A DNA stretch of 64,000 nt from Betaproteobacteria bacterium SCN2 (GTDB taxonomy: Bacteria; Pseudomonadota; Gammaproteobacteria; Burkholderiales; Thiobacillaceae): positions 219,384 to 283,383 of the forward strand of contig WBSG01000003.1 of assembly GCA_008923285.1 (NCBI GenBank), given 5' to 3'. A program made the position numbers and the translations under genes. Below, piece after piece: positions 47,470 to 56,898 of this stretch (position 1 is the first letter of the stretch; the number at the start of each line of letters is the position of its first letter). The notes under the pieces are model-generated. The model saw nothing but the letters and a program-made list of their open reading frames with translations, was not told where the DNA came from and made no database searches.

Positions 47470-49194
47470 ATGCGCCGCCCCATCCGCCTGAAGATCTTCA
47501 GCATCATCGCCGCCCTGCTCGGCCTCATGGTGATCGTCACCTGGGTGTCGGTGCTGAACTTCCGCAATCTCAACAACCAGGTGCGCGCGCTCGCCGACTA
47601 CTACCTGCCGCTGCAGGAGCAGGTCGCCAGCGTGGAGATTCTGATCCGCCAGCAGATGGTGCACATGGAGCGGCTGCTGGCCGGCATGGAGGCCGCCAAC
47701 CCGAACAAGCAAGAGCTGGCCAAGGAATCGGACCTGTTCGACAACCGCGGCATCAACGCCGACCAGATCATCGACTCCTCGCTGCGCATGCTGAACGAGG
47801 CGCGCGCGGCAGAGGACATCGAACTCGACCAGGTGACGCTGGCGGTGCTGGGCGAGCAGTTGCCGGTGATCCAGACCGCGCGGCAGGACTTCCATTTCGC
47901 TTTCCGCATGTTCCAGATCGAGGCCGAGGAAGGCACGGTGCGGTCGCAGAAGCTCATGCACGACACCCTGATCAAGGCCAAGGACAGCGTCGACGTCGAA
48001 ATCGGCAAGACCATCGACATCCTCTACAAGCTCACCAGCGACACCGCGGCGCAGGCCAAGCTCGAGGAGCAGCGCGCCACCCAGCTGAACTGGATCGTCA
48101 CCGCTATCGCCACCCTGCTCGGCCTCATCTTCGCGTGGGGCGTAAGCCGTTCGCTGGTCGACTCGGTGCGTCGTCTGCTGGGCGGCACCCAAGCGGTGGA
48201 GAAAGGCGACCTCGGCGTGGAAATCCGCATCGACACACGCGACGAGATGGCCACCCTCGCCGACTCCTTCAACCACATGGTGGTCGGCCTGAGGGAGAAG
48301 GAATACATCCGCGAGACCTTCGGCAAGTACGTCGACCCGCGCGTGGTGCGCGGCCTGCTGGAAAAGCGCCTGCCCGCCGAAGGCGGCGAGAGCCACGTCA
48401 TGACCGTGTTCTTCTCCGACCTCGCCGGTTTCACCCAGATGTGCGAAGGCATGGCGCCGGACACCGCGGTGCGCTTCCTCAACCGCTACTTCTCCTTCAT
48501 GGCCGAAGTGATCCGCGAGCGCCAGGGCATCATCGACAAGTACATCGGCGATTCGGTCATGGCCTTCTGGGGCCCGCCCTTCACCGACGAGAAAAGCCAT
48601 GCCGAGCTGTGCTGCGTGGCGGCCCTGCACCAGATGGCCAGGCTGGACGAATTCCGCGCCGCGCTGCCGGAGATCATCGGCGTGCGCCAGGGCCTGCCGA
48701 AAGTCGACGTGCGCATGGGCATCGCCACCGGCGAAGTCACCGTCGGCAACATCGGCTCGGAAACCGCGCGCGGCTACACCGTGATCGGCGACACCGTGAA
48801 CCTGGCTTCGCGCCTGGAGCAGGCCAACAAGTTCTATGGCACGCGCATCCTGGTCAACGAAGACACCCGGCGACTGGCCGCCGACGGCCTCGTCTTCCGC
48901 GAAATCGACAGCCTGCGCGTCGCTGGCAAGGCGGAGCCTGCGCGTGTGTTCGAACTGATGGGTTTCGCGCAGGACATGGACGATGCCCGCAGGCAGCTGG
49001 CCGGAGCCTTCGAAGCCGGCCTCGCCGCCTACCGCAAGCAGGACTGGGATGCCGCCGAAATCGCTTTCCGCAAGGGACTGTCCGCGATGCCGGACGATAT
49101 CCCCAGCCAAGTGTTCCTGGAGCGCATCGCCGCTTTCAGAAACTCACCGCCGTCCACGGACTGGGACGGCGTGTGGGTTGCCGCCCACAAGTAA
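47470..49194 (+). CDS. Class III adenylate/guanylate cyclase, membrane bound
   Basis: 574 aa. Two membrane helices (about 8-30 and 207-225) flank a helical periplasmic sensor (about 31-205); then HAMP (about 225-275, RLLGGTQAVEKGDLGVEIRI as landmark) and a class III catalytic domain (about 310-490) with metal-binding Asp in VFFSDLAGFTQM and in KYIGDSVMAFWG, and the transition-state region NIGSETARGYTVIGDTVNLA. The Lys in KYIGDS favours ATP, so cAMP is the likely product. A C-terminal TPR-like extension (AGLAAYRKQDWDAAEIAFRK) follows. Confidence 0.92.
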   Translation: MRRPIRLKIFSIIAALLGLMVIVTWVSVLNFRNLNNQVRALADYYLPLQEQVASVEILIRQQMVHMERLLAGMEAANPNKQELAKESDLFDNRGINADQIIDSSLRMLNEARAAEDIELDQVTLAVLGEQLPVIQTARQDFHFAFRMFQIEAEEGTVRSQKLMHDTLIKAKDSVDVEIGKTIDILYKLTSDTAAQAKLEEQRATQLNWIVTAIATLLGLIFAWGVSRSLVDSVRRLLGGTQAVEKGDLGVEIRIDTRDEMATLADSFNHMVVGLREKEYIRETFGKYVDPRVVRGLLEKRLPAEGGESHVMTVFFSDLAGFTQMCEGMAPDTAVRFLNRYFSFMAEVIRERQGIIDKYIGDSVMAFWGPPFTDEKSHAELCCVAALHQMARLDEFRAALPEIIGVRQGLPKVDVRMGIATGEVTVGNIGSETARGYTVIGDTVNLASRLEQANKFYGTRILVNEDTRRLAADGLVFREIDSLRVAGKAEPARVFELMGFAQDMDDARRQLAGAFEAGLAAYRKQDWDAAEIAFRKGLSAMPDDIPSQVFLERIAAFRNSPPSTDWDGVWVAAHK

Positions 49195-49201
49195 TCAGGC
49201 G

Positions 49202-49495
49202 CTATTGCAGGAAGCCGTCGTCGCCGTGACAGGTGCAGCCCGGCTGGTCGCTGGGCGTGCGGTCGCAGCAGATGATCTTGCCGGCGCGGCAGCCGCACAC
49301 GCCCTTGTGCGCCTTGCAGCAGTCGCCCGGACTGGTCTGGGCAAGCTTGAGCTTTTCATCGCCCGGTTGCGGGCAAGCCATCGACGCCTCGGCCCCGGCT
49401 GCGGACGGCTGCCCGGGGTCCGCCAGGGCGGCCGGAACGGCAAAGGGAATCAGGGCCAGCCAGGCCGCCAGGACTAGGTTGAAGCGCAAGCTCAT
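49202..49495 (-). CDS. Cysteine-rich secreted protein, 97 aa
   Basis: Signal peptide (RFNLVLAAWLALIPFAVPAALA) and a mature part with nine cysteines clustered in about 50 residues, including GDCCKAHKGVCGCRAGKIIC and PGCTCHGDD. No known domain. The spacing suggests disulfides or metal binding in the periplasm. Convergent with the cyclase and divergent from the cyclophilin gene. Confidence 0.7.
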   Translation of the reverse strand: MSLRFNLVLAAWLALIPFAVPAALADPGQPSAAGAEASMACPQPGDEKLKLAQTSPGDCCKAHKGVCGCRAGKIICCDRTPSDQPGCTCHGDDGFLQ

Positions 49496-49616
49496 GTTCG
49501 CTCTCCCAACTGAACAGGATCGTCAGTAATACAAATTCCACTATATACGATTCGCAGGCTGCCGATTCGTTCCAAGCTGCTAAGATTGCCGCTCCGCTTT
49601 GCATGAGTTCGACGCC

Positions 49617-50249
49617 ATGACACGTTTTTCCGCTTTCCTGCTCGCCCTGACGCTCGGCGCCTCGCTCGCCGCCACCGGCTGCAACGCCAGGGAACCCGGC
49701 AAGCAGACGGTTTCCACCGCGCCCGCCGCCGGCCAGCCGGCCAATCCCCGGGTGCTGATCGAGACCAGCAAGGGCAACATCACTGTGGAACTGTTCCGCG
49801 GCAATGCGCCGATCTCCACGGAGAACTTCCTCAAGCACGCGAATTCCGGCTTCTACGACGGCACCATCTTCCATCGCGTGATTCCCGGCTTCATGGTTCA
49901 GGGCGGCGGCATGCTGCCGGACATGACGGAAAAGTCGCGCGGCGCCACGATACAGAACGAGGCCGACAACGGCCTGAAGAACCTGCGCGGCACCCTGGCC
50001 ATGGCGCGCACCATGGAGCCGCACTCGGCGAGTTCGCAGTTCTTCATCAACGTCACCGACAACTACTTCCTCAACCACCGCGGCAAGAGCGTCGAAGGCT
50101 GGGGCTATGCCGTGTTCGGCCAAGTGGTGGACGGCATGGACGTGGTCGACGCCATCGTCGCCGTGCCGCGCGGCAACCGCGGCCCGCACGGCGACGTGCC
50201 GCTGGAAGCCGTGATGATGAAGAAGGTGACGGTGATCAAACAGGACTGA
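49617..50249 (+). CDS. Cyclophilin-type peptidyl-prolyl isomerase, lipoprotein
   Basis: 210 aa from ATG 49617. Signal peptide with lipobox-like LAATGC, then a cyclophilin domain: [35 protein letters not shown] (catalytic Arg and Gln region), [20 protein letters not shown]. It helps periplasmic protein folding, probably membrane-tethered. Close to PpiA in sequence, but the anchor differs from E. coli PpiA. Confidence 0.92.
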   Translation: MTRFSAFLLALTLGASLAATGCNAREPGKQTVSTAPAAGQPANPRVLIETSKGNITVELFRGNAPISTENFLKHANSGFYDGTIFHRVIPGFMVQGGGMLPDMTEKSRGATIQNEADNGLKNLRGTLAMARTMEPHSASSQFFINVTDNYFLNHRGKSVEGWGYAVFGQVVDGMDVVDAIVAVPRGNRGPHGDVPLEAVMMKKVTVIKQD

Positions 50250-50254
50250 GGACT

Positions 50255-50450
50255 GTCATTGCGAGGAGGCAAAGCCCTCACCCCAACCCTCGCGCAAAGG
50301 TAGAGGGAGAAAACGCCAAGCCCAAACCGATTTAACGCGGCAATCCAGTCAAACCAGGCCCGGCAAAACTCTCTTGCGGCTTGCAACTTGTATCTGGGCA
50401 GGGCTCCGCCTTTCCCAACCGGATCGCCACGGGCTGCCTCGCGATGACGT
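50255..50450. repeat. Composite intergenic repeat (GCGGCAATCCAGT type plus CCCTCACCCC type)
   Basis: Fills the space between convergent genes. GTCATTGCGAGGAGGC (from about 50255) and GCCTCGCGATGACG (ending about 50450) are inverted ends. Inside are CCCTCACCCCAACCCTC (50276-50292) and, reversed, a segment ending GCGGCAATCCAGTC (50336-50350) that closely matches 59131-59193 in opposite orientation (shared words TTTTGCCGGGCC, TTGACTGGATTGCCGCG). Confidence 0.65.
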
Positions 50451-52364
50451 CTAGGCGTTACCCAACGCCTCCAGCGCTTCCTGTTGCATGAGCCACTCGC
50501 CCTCGACCCCTTCCAGTTCCCCGGCGATCTCGGCCTGCTCGCGCAGCAGGCGTTTCAGTTCTTCCTTGTTGGCTTCGGCATAGATGCCCTGGTCGGCCAG
50601 GCGCGCATCCACCGCGACCTTGCGCACGTTCAGGGCCTCCATGCGCTTTTCCAGCTGCGCGATCTGTTTCTCGATCGGCTTCCTCGCCACTGACAGCTTC
50701 TGCCGCGCTTCGGCCTCCTGGCGGCGCTCGGCCTTGCGGTCGATGCGATTCTCGCTCGGCGCCTCGGCTTCCGGTTTGGCGAGCCGCGTCTTGAACAGCC
50801 AGTCGCGATAGTCGTCGAGGTCGCCGTCGAACGGCCGCATGCCGCCGTCGGCCACGATCATGAATTCGTCAGTGGCCGCGCGCAGCAAATGGCGATCGTG
50901 CGACACCAGCACCAGGGTGCCCTCGAACTGGGCCAGCGCCACGGTCAGCGCTTCGCGCGTTTCCAGGTCAAGATGGTTGGTGGGCTCGTCGAGCAAGAGC
51001 AGGTTCGGCTTCTGCCACACGATCAGCGCCAGCGCCAGGCGCGCCTTCTCGCCGCCGGAGAAGGGTGCGATGGCGGCCGTGGCCATGTCGCCGTCGAAGT
51101 TGAAGCTGCCGAGGAAGTTGCGCAACTCCTGTTCACGCTCGTTGGGCGCGAGCCTGGTCAAATGCCACAGCGGCGACTGGTCGTGGCGCAGCATTTCCAG
51201 CTGGTGCTGGGCGAAGTAGCCGATGGCCAGGCCCTTGCCATGCCGCACCTCGCCGGAAAGCGGCGGCAGTTCGCCGACCAGGGTCTTGATCAGCGTGGAC
51301 TTGCCCGCGCCGTTGACGCCCAGCAGGCCGATGCGGCTGCCTGCTTCGAGGCTGAGATTGATGTTGGCCAGCACGGGCTTGTCGCCCGCCTGCGCCCGGT
51401 AGCCGGCGACGACTGCCTCCATCACCAGCAGCGGATTGGGCGCGCGCTCGGGCTCGCGAAACTCGAAGGAGAAGCTCGCCGCCGCATGCACCGGCGCCAG
51501 TTCCTCCATTTTCGCCAGCATCTTCATGCGCGACTGCGCCTGCCTGGCCTTGGTGGCCTTGGCCTTGAAGCGGTCGATGAAGGACTGCAGGTGCGCGCGT
51601 TCGCGTGACTGTTTCTCGTATGCCGCCTGCGAGAGCGCCAGATTGGCGGCACGCTGCACCTCGAAGGCCGAGTAGTTGCCGCCGTAGCGCCTCAGTTTCC
51701 TGTCATCGATGTGCACGATGACGTTGACGATGCCGTCGAGAAAATCGCGGTCGTGCGAAATCACGATCAGCGTGCCGGGATAGCGCTTGAGCCAGTCTTC
51801 CAGCCAGAGGATGGCATCCAGGTCCAGATGGTTGGTGGGCTCGTCCAGCAGCAGCAGGTCGGACGGACACATCAGCGCCTGCGCCAGATTGAGGCGCATG
51901 CGCCAGCCGCCGGAAAAGCTCGCCACCGGCTCGTTCATCTGCGCGTGCGAAAAGCCGAGGCCGTTCAGCAGCGTCTCGGCGCGGGCGCGCGCGGTGTAGG
52001 CATCGGCATCGTGCAGCGCCGCGTGCAGCTCGCCGATGCGATGGCCGTCATGGCGCGTCTCCGCATCAATCAGTTCACGTTCCAGCCTTCTCAGCGTGGT
52101 GTCGCCGTCGATAGCGTAGTCGATGGCGGAGCGCGTCAGCGCCGGGGTTTCCTGCGCCACGTGGGCGATGCGCCAAGCCGCCGGGAAATCCGCCTCGCCG
52201 CCGTCGGCGTGCAGTTCGTTGCGCAAGAGCGCGAACAACGTGGTCTTGCCCGAGCCGTTGGCGCCGATGAGGCCGGCCTTCTCGCCGGGATTGAGGGTGA
52301 GATCTGCGGAATCGAACAGCGGCTTGGTGCCGCGCGCGAGCGTGAGGGATTGAAAACGGATCAT
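50451..52364 (-). CDS. ABC-F family ATPase (YheS/Uup-like)
   Basis: 637 aa with two ABC ATPase domains and no membrane part. Walker A loops GLIGANGSGKTTLFALL and GLLGVNGAGKSTLIKTL; signatures FSGGWRMRL and FSGGEKARLAL; Walker B DLLLLDEPTNHLDLDA and LLLLDEPTNHLDLET; a linker and a C-terminal coiled coil (about 545-637). ABC-F proteins act on ribosomes to relieve stalls. YheS is the closest match by length. Confidence 0.93.
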   Translation of the reverse strand: MIRFQSLTLARGTKPLFDSADLTLNPGEKAGLIGANGSGKTTLFALLRNELHADGGEADFPAAWRIAHVAQETPALTRSAIDYAIDGDTTLRRLERELIDAETRHDGHRIGELHAALHDADAYTARARAETLLNGLGFSHAQMNEPVASFSGGWRMRLNLAQALMCPSDLLLLDEPTNHLDLDAILWLEDWLKRYPGTLIVISHDRDFLDGIVNVIVHIDDRKLRRYGGNYSAFEVQRAANLALSQAAYEKQSRERAHLQSFIDRFKAKATKARQAQSRMKMLAKMEELAPVHAAASFSFEFREPERAPNPLLVMEAVVAGYRAQAGDKPVLANINLSLEAGSRIGLLGVNGAGKSTLIKTLVGELPPLSGEVRHGKGLAIGYFAQHQLEMLRHDQSPLWHLTRLAPNEREQELRNFLGSFNFDGDMATAAIAPFSGGEKARLALALIVWQKPNLLLLDEPTNHLDLETREALTVALAQFEGTLVLVSHDRHLLRAATDEFMIVADGGMRPFDGDLDDYRDWLFKTRLAKPEAEAPSENRIDRKAERRQEAEARQKLSVARKPIEKQIAQLEKRMEALNVRKVAVDARLADQGIYAEANKEELKRLLREQAEIAGELEGVEGEWLMQQEALEALGNA

Positions 52365-52401
52365 GCGGATGGAAAATTTCTGCCAGGCACAGGGGAATCC
52401 A

Positions 52402-52475
52402 TGAACACAGAGGTAACAGAGGCAACGGAGGAAACCATATTGTCCTCTGTTCCCCTCTGCTCCCTCTGTGGTTCA
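52402..52475. repeat. Intergenic palindromic repeat, ACAGAGG type, copy 4
   Basis: Left arm 52402-52434 (ACACAGAGGTAACAGAGGCA) and right arm 52441-52475 (CCTCTGCTCCCTCTGTGGTT), imperfect reverse complements with a very short loop. Between the DctP gene and the ABC-F gene; the same pattern as copy 5 and a variant of copies 1-3. Confidence 0.8.
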
Positions 52476-52510
52476 GCCTTTTTCCCCGTACGCCCCGCGG
52501 TTAAAAACCC

Positions 52511-53539
52511 TTATTGCCGCTTGCCGCTGCGCGGCTTTTGTTCCCGCGCCACCTCGGCGGCGATGCGGTAGATGGCGTGGATGGTGTCGCGGCCGAGCAC
52601 GTCGGCGAACTGTTCGTGCACCGGCAGCAGCGTCTGCTGCCAGATGCGGCGTTCCTCGTTCGACAGGACGTGGATCTGAATGGCGCCGGCAGCCCTGATC
52701 TGTTCGAGCGCGGCGTCGTTTTCCTCCTGCGCGATGCGGCGCTCGTAAACGGTCGCTTCCTTCATTGCCTTTTCGAGCTGGGCGCGCAGATCCGGCTTGA
52801 GACCTTCCCAGAACGCCTTGTTGACGATGACCGCATAGCCGAGATAGCCATGATCGGACAGGGTCAGGTGCTTCTGCACCTCGTACAGCTTCTGGCTGTG
52901 GAAGTTCGACAGCGTGTTCTCGGTGCCGTCCACCGCACCCTCAGTTAGCCTGGTACGCACCTCCGACAGCGGGATCACCTGCGGCATGCCGCCGAGCGTG
53001 CGCATCTGCGCGTCGATCACCCTGGACGACTGGATGCGCAGCTTCAGGCCCTTGAAATCCTCCACCCGGATCAGCGGGCGATTGGCGCTCATCTGCTTGA
53101 AACCGTTGTCCCAGTATGCCAGCCCCTTGATCCCCTTGGCTTCGAGACGGGCCATCAGGCGCGTGCCGATGTCACCGTCCATGACGCGATGCAGCGTGGC
53201 CTTGTTGGGAAAGATGTAGGGCAAGTCGAACACTTCGAATTCGCGCAGTCCCAGCGGGCCGAACTGGGCGAACGAAGGCGCCAGCATCTGCACCGCGCCC
53301 AGGCGCAGGGCCGTCATTTCCTCGCGGTCCTGATAAAGCTGGCCGTTGGGATGGACCTCCACTTTCACCGCGCCGTCGCTGTAGCGCTCGGCCAGTTCCT
53401 TGAACTTGTCGGCCGCCTTGCCCTTGGGCGTGGCCGGCGACAAGGCGTGGCTGAACTTGATGACGAGCGGCTCCGCGGCCTGCACCGGCAACAGTGCAAG
53501 CGCGGCAAGCAGCGGAAACAGGAAAGCCAGGCTTTTCAT
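52511..53539 (-). CDS. TRAP transporter substrate-binding protein, DctP family
   Basis: 342 aa from ATG 53539. Signal peptide (KSLAFLFPLLAALALLPVQA), then the DctP fold: VIKFSHALSPATPKGKAADK, the substrate-anchoring Arg region LKLRIQSSRVIDAQMRTLGG (landmark) and VDGTENTLSNFHSQKLYEVQ. It would bind a dicarboxylate-type solute in the periplasm. No dctQ or dctM gene adjoins, so its membrane partner is elsewhere. Confidence 0.92.
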   Translation of the reverse strand: MKSLAFLFPLLAALALLPVQAAEPLVIKFSHALSPATPKGKAADKFKELAERYSDGAVKVEVHPNGQLYQDREEMTALRLGAVQMLAPSFAQFGPLGLREFEVFDLPYIFPNKATLHRVMDGDIGTRLMARLEAKGIKGLAYWDNGFKQMSANRPLIRVEDFKGLKLRIQSSRVIDAQMRTLGGMPQVIPLSEVRTRLTEGAVDGTENTLSNFHSQKLYEVQKHLTLSDHGYLGYAVIVNKAFWEGLKPDLRAQLEKAMKEATVYERRIAQEENDAALEQIRAAGAIQIHVLSNEERRIWQQTLLPVHEQFADVLGRDTIHAIYRIAAEVAREQKPRSGKRQ

Positions 53540-53575
53540 CAGCCTGGCAGTATAAAGCAAGCCGGCGACCGGCTG

Positions 53576-54541
53576 TCAGGGCTCGATGCGGACCTTGTTC
53601 CTGACGCGAACCAGCCGGCGCCCGTCCGGCAGCGGCAGGCTCAGACGTCCGCGCGCCTGCAGGAGCTGGCGCAGGATTTCGCGCTGCGCCGCCGGCCGCG
53701 GCAGCGCCGCGCCGCGCACGCGCAGGAAATGCGCCAGCAGGTTGCGCGCCCGCGTCTCGGACAGGGCCTTCAGCGCATTGCAGTCGAGCTCGTCCTCGGC
53801 ATGCGCCGCATGGTCCTGCCCCGCCATGTTTTCCAGCAGCGACGCGACTTCCGCCATGCGCCGCGCCGCTCCGGCCAGGCGTTCACGATAATCGGGGAAA
53901 TGCCTTGCCAGCAACGGCAGGATGTCCTGGCGCAGGGCGTTGCGCGCGAGCGCCGTGTCGAGGTTGCTGTCGTCCTCCACCCATTTCATCCGATGGCGGC
54001 GGGCGTAGGCAACGAGTTCGGCCTTGGGCACGTTCAACAGGGGGCGCAAAAGCAGCATGCCCTCGTGCACGCGCGCTTCCGGCATGGCCGCCAGGGCGCG
54101 CGGCTCGCCGCCGCGCAGGAGTTGGAACAGCACCGTCTCGGCCTGGTCGTCGAGATGGTGGGCCAGCGCCACGGCGTCCGCGCCGGGACCGTACAAGGCC
54201 GCATAGCGCGCCTTGCGCGCGGCGGCTTCCAGCCCGAGCGTGGACTTCTTCGGCACCTTCACGCGCTCGACCGCACAGGGAATGTCGCGGCGCTGGCAGA
54301 ACGCCAGGCAGAAATCCGCCCAGGCATCGGCCCGGGGGTTGAGGCCATGATGCACATGCACGGCGGAAAGGGTCAGGGGAAACTGCGGCTCGATCTGCGC
54401 CAGAACATGCAGCAGGACGACGGAATCGACCCCGCCGGAAAACGCCACGCGCAGCTGCGCGCCGGGCTTGAGGTGGCGCGCGAGGCAGGCGTTGACCTGC
54501 CCCGCCAGATTAGGCTTGCTTCTCTTCCTTGAAGCGGCCAT
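53576..54541 (-). CDS. tilS: tRNA(Ile)-lysidine synthetase TilS, short form
   Basis: 321 aa. The PP-loop ATP-binding motif [15 protein letters not shown] is near residue 35; [31 protein letters not shown] and [20 protein letters not shown] follow the family. It modifies C34 of the AUA-reading tRNA-Ile. At 321 aa it lacks the C-terminal TilS_C domain of the E. coli enzyme (about 430 aa) but keeps the middle domain; short forms exist. Its start overlaps accA by 32 bases, though a later start is possible. Confidence 0.92.
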   Translation of the reverse strand: MAASRKRSKPNLAGQVNACLARHLKPGAQLRVAFSGGVDSVVLLHVLAQIEPQFPLTLSAVHVHHGLNPRADAWADFCLAFCQRRDIPCAVERVKVPKKSTLGLEAAARKARYAALYGPGADAVALAHHLDDQAETVLFQLLRGGEPRALAAMPEARVHEGMLLLRPLLNVPKAELVAYARRHRMKWVEDDSNLDTALARNALRQDILPLLARHFPDYRERLAGAARRMAEVASLLENMAGQDHAAHAEDELDCNALKALSETRARNLLAHFLRVRGAALPRPAAQREILRQLLQARGRLSLPLPDGRRLVRVRNKVRIEP

Positions 54542-55478
54542 AGGCCATGAGCCGCTGATAGCGCGTGTTCAACAGCGCGTCCAGCGGCTGGTGGCGGACC
54601 TCGGCCAGCGTGTCGGCCAGCGCCTTGCGGATGTTGGTGTACATGCCGTCCCAGTCGCGGTGCGCACCGCCCAAGGGTTCGGGCACGATCTTGTCGACCA
54701 GTTCCAGCGACAGCAGGCGCTCGGCCGTGATGCCCAGGGTTTCCGCCGCCACCGAGGCCTTGTCGGCGCTCTTCCACAGGATGGAAGCGCAGCCTTCGGG
54801 GGAAATCACCGAGTAAGTGGAATATTGCAGGATCAGCATGCGGTCGCCGACGCCGATCGCCAGCGCGCCGCCGGAGCCGCCTTCGCCGATGATGGTGCAG
54901 ATGACCGGCGTCTTCAGTTCCGCCATCACGTACAGGTTGCGCGCGATCGCCTCGCTCTGGCCGCGCTCCTCGGCGCCGATGCCGGGATAGGCGCCGGGGG
55001 TGTCGATGAAGGTGAGGATGGGAATCTGGAATTTTTCCGCCAGGCGCATGAGGCGCAGCGCCTTGCGGTAACCCTCGGGCCGCGGCATGCCGAAGTTGCG
55101 GTACTGGCGTTCCTTGACGTCACGGCCCTTCTGGTGGCCGATGATCATCACCGGTTCGCCGTTGAAGCGGGCGATGCCGCCGACAATGGCGGGATCGTCG
55201 GCATAGCCGCGGTCGCCGTGCAGTTCCTGGAAATCGGTGAACAGGCCGCTGATGTAGTCGAGCGTATAGGGGCGCTGCGGATGCCGCGCCACCTGGGAAA
55301 TCTGCCAGGCCGACAGCTTGGCGTAGATGTCCGCAGTCAGCTTCTGGCTCTTCTTGGACAGGCGCTTGATCTCTTCCGAAATGTCCAGCGCGGAGTCGTC
55401 CTGCACGAAGCGCAACTCTTCGATCTTGGCCTCCAGCTCCGCAATGGGCTGCTCGAAATCGAGGAAGGTGGTTTTCAT
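54510..55478 (-). CDS. accA: Acetyl-CoA carboxylase carboxyltransferase subunit alpha
   Basis: 322 aa from ATG 55478 (the open frame extends further but without resemblance). N-terminus [20 protein letters not shown]; carboxyltransferase core with [24 protein letters not shown] segment, [18 protein letters not shown] and [14 protein letters not shown]. It works with AccD in malonyl-CoA synthesis for fatty acids. The accA-tilS order is common in proteobacteria. Confidence 0.97.
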   Translation of the reverse strand: MKTTFLDFEQPIAELEAKIEELRFVQDDSALDISEEIKRLSKKSQKLTADIYAKLSAWQISQVARHPQRPYTLDYISGLFTDFQELHGDRGYADDPAIVGGIARFNGEPVMIIGHQKGRDVKERQYRNFGMPRPEGYRKALRLMRLAEKFQIPILTFIDTPGAYPGIGAEERGQSEAIARNLYVMAELKTPVICTIIGEGGSGGALAIGVGDRMLILQYSTYSVISPEGCASILWKSADKASVAAETLGITAERLLSLELVDKIVPEPLGGAHRDWDGMYTNIRKALADTLAEVRHQPLDALLNTRYQRLMAYGRFKEEKQA

Positions 55479-55568
55479 CAATACACGGCAATTTTTTGAG
55501 GTGCGTAATTTTAGCAGGGTTGGGGGGAAAGCAAGGGATGGGAGATATGGGGCAGGCCAACAAAAGTC

Positions 55569-56215
55569 GCCGGGGGTAGCCCGGCAGCTGGTCACTTTTC
55601 TTGCTTCGCCAAGAAAAGTGACCAAAAGAAGGCGGCCCCGCTGTGCTGCCCCTACGGGGTAAACCGCGGTCGGCGTCTTGAATTGGGCGGCTCGCAAACT
55701 CGCACGACCCGCCTGGGGAAAACCGCCCGGTCGGCCACGTGCTCGGACATGCTCGCCTCGACTTCCCCCAATTCAAGCCCCCGCCCAAGGCAGCGCAGAG
55801 GGGAGAACACCGGGGACTCGGCGAGGGGCGGAGTTTTTCGTCACTGCGAGCCCCGAAGGGGCGCGGCAGCCCAGTCAAATGTGGCTAAGCCTTCTTGAAC
55901 TGGATTGCCGCGCTGCGCTCGCAATGACGATGGGGAAAGGTGCGTGTTTTGGGGGTGGCTTTTGAAGTTTCCCCGTCTTTGCCGCCGCAGCCTGGAGCTT
56001 GCGAGCGGAACAACGCGGCGCAGCCTGTCTGAGCCCCGCACTTCTGCGTACAAACATAAAGCGGGTCGAGTACAGAATTAATTGGCGCTTCGCGCGCGCC
56101 GCCCGCAAAGCTCCAGGCTAAGGGAAGCCGCAGGCCGGCATAGTTGGGGCGCCTTCTTTTGGTCACTTTTCTTGGCAAAGCAAGAAAAGTGACCAGCTGC
56201 CGGGCTACCCCCGGC
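55569..56215. mobile_element. Gene-free element bounded by about 70-bp inverted repeats
   Basis: The ends 55569-55639 and 56146-56215 are near-perfect reverse complements (one substitution, one indel seen). Each end contains its own hairpin: GGTCACTTTTCTTG, six-base loop, CAAGAAAAGTGACC (55590-55623 and 56161-56194). Inside are further inverted pairs (CTTGAATTGGG at about 55677 with CCCAATTCAAG at about 55766; AGCCTGGAGCTTGCG at about 55988 with CGCAAAGCTCCAGGCT at about 56104) and a nested GCGGCA/TGCCGC repeat (55838-55935). The open frames inside look like chance products. Most like a non-autonomous MITE-type or fold-back element; mobility is inferred from structure only. Confidence 0.65.
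55838..55935. repeat. Nested inverted repeat, GCGGCAATCCAGT type
   Basis: TCACTGCGAGCCCCGAAGGG...GCGGCAGCCCAGTC and ACTGGATTGCCGCGCTGCGC...GCAATGACGA are inverted halves around about 25 bases. Same family as the pieces at 50255-50450, 56283-56312 and 59129-59327. Confidence 0.65.
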
Positions 56216-56282
56216 CAAAGCCCTTATGCAATCAGGAGATGGTCAATCCGACCAACGCTATCCGCTCACCAAACAAAAAAAA

Positions 56283-56395
56283 CGGATTTCCAAGCTGCGC
56301 TCGCAATGACAGCATAGGCAGCCGCAGGCAACAAAAAGGGGACTCCGAAGAATCCCCCTCACCCCAACCCTCCCCCCGCCAAGGGAGAGGACGTT
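56283..56395. repeat. Fragments of dispersed repeats downstream of slyD
   Basis: GCTGCGCTCGCAATGACAGC (about 56293-56312) is a half copy of the GCGGCAATCCAGT family; CCCTCACCCCAACCCTC (56356-56372) followed by GCCAAGGGAGAGG is a second copy of the repeat at 50276. Confidence 0.55.
56333..56357 (-). terminator. Terminator of bcp-slyD
   Basis: On the minus strand GGGGATTC-TTCG-GAGTCCCC followed by TTTTT; an 8-bp stem with a stable UUCG tetraloop, 55 bases after slyD. Confidence 0.85.
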
Positions 56396-56412
56396 ATTGC
56401 AGCAGCCTGGGC

Positions 56413-56898
56413 TCAATGATGGTGATGCCCATGCGCTCCGTGCGCATGCCCATGCTCGATCTCGTGCGGATCGGCCGCGCGCACTTCGGTGATCTCGCAA
56501 TGGAAATTCAGCGCCTGGCCGGCGAGCGGATGGTTGCCGTCCACCACCACCTTGTCGTCGGTGATGTCGGTCACGGTGTAGATGTGCACTTCGCCGGACG
56601 ACTCGCCGTGGCCTTCGAACTGCATGCCGACCTCGATGTTCTCCGGAAAGACGTTGCGTTCCTCGATGCGCACCAGTTGCTCGTCGTATTCGCCGAAGGC
56701 CTCTTCCGGCTGCATCTTGCAATCGACCGCATCGCCGGCCTGCTTGCCTTCCAGCGCCTTTTCCACGGCGGGGAAAATATTGCCGTAGCCGCCGTGCAGG
56801 TAGCTCAGCGGATGGTCGCTCTGTTCGAGGATTGCGCCGTCGGCGTCAGCGAGGCTGTAAGTGATGGTAACCACGGTGTTCTTGGCGATGGCAGTCAT
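56413..56898 (-). CDS. slyD: FKBP-type peptidyl-prolyl isomerase SlyD
   Basis: 161 aa from ATG 56898. FKBP core (NTVVTITYSLADADGAILEQ, YLHGGYGNIFPAVEKALEG) with the inserted flap domain (EEAFGEYDEQLVRIEERNVF) and a His-rich tail (EHGHAHGAHGHHHH) that binds nickel and other metals. It folds proteins and feeds metal to hydrogenase-type enzymes in E. coli. The ATG overlaps the bcp stop (ATGA). Confidence 0.95.
   Translation of the reverse strand: MTAIAKNTVVTITYSLADADGAILEQSDHPLSYLHGGYGNIFPAVEKALEGKQAGDAVDCKMQPEEAFGEYDEQLVRIEERNVFPENIEVGMQFEGHGESSGEVHIYTVTDITDDKVVVDGNHPLAGQALNFHCEITEVRAADPHEIEHGHAHGAHGHHHH

Noticed and set aside
55678..56178. Short ORFs inside the inverted-repeat element
   Set aside because: Frames exist on both strands but overlap inverted repeats and have biased, non-protein-like composition; similar frames are known over-predictions.
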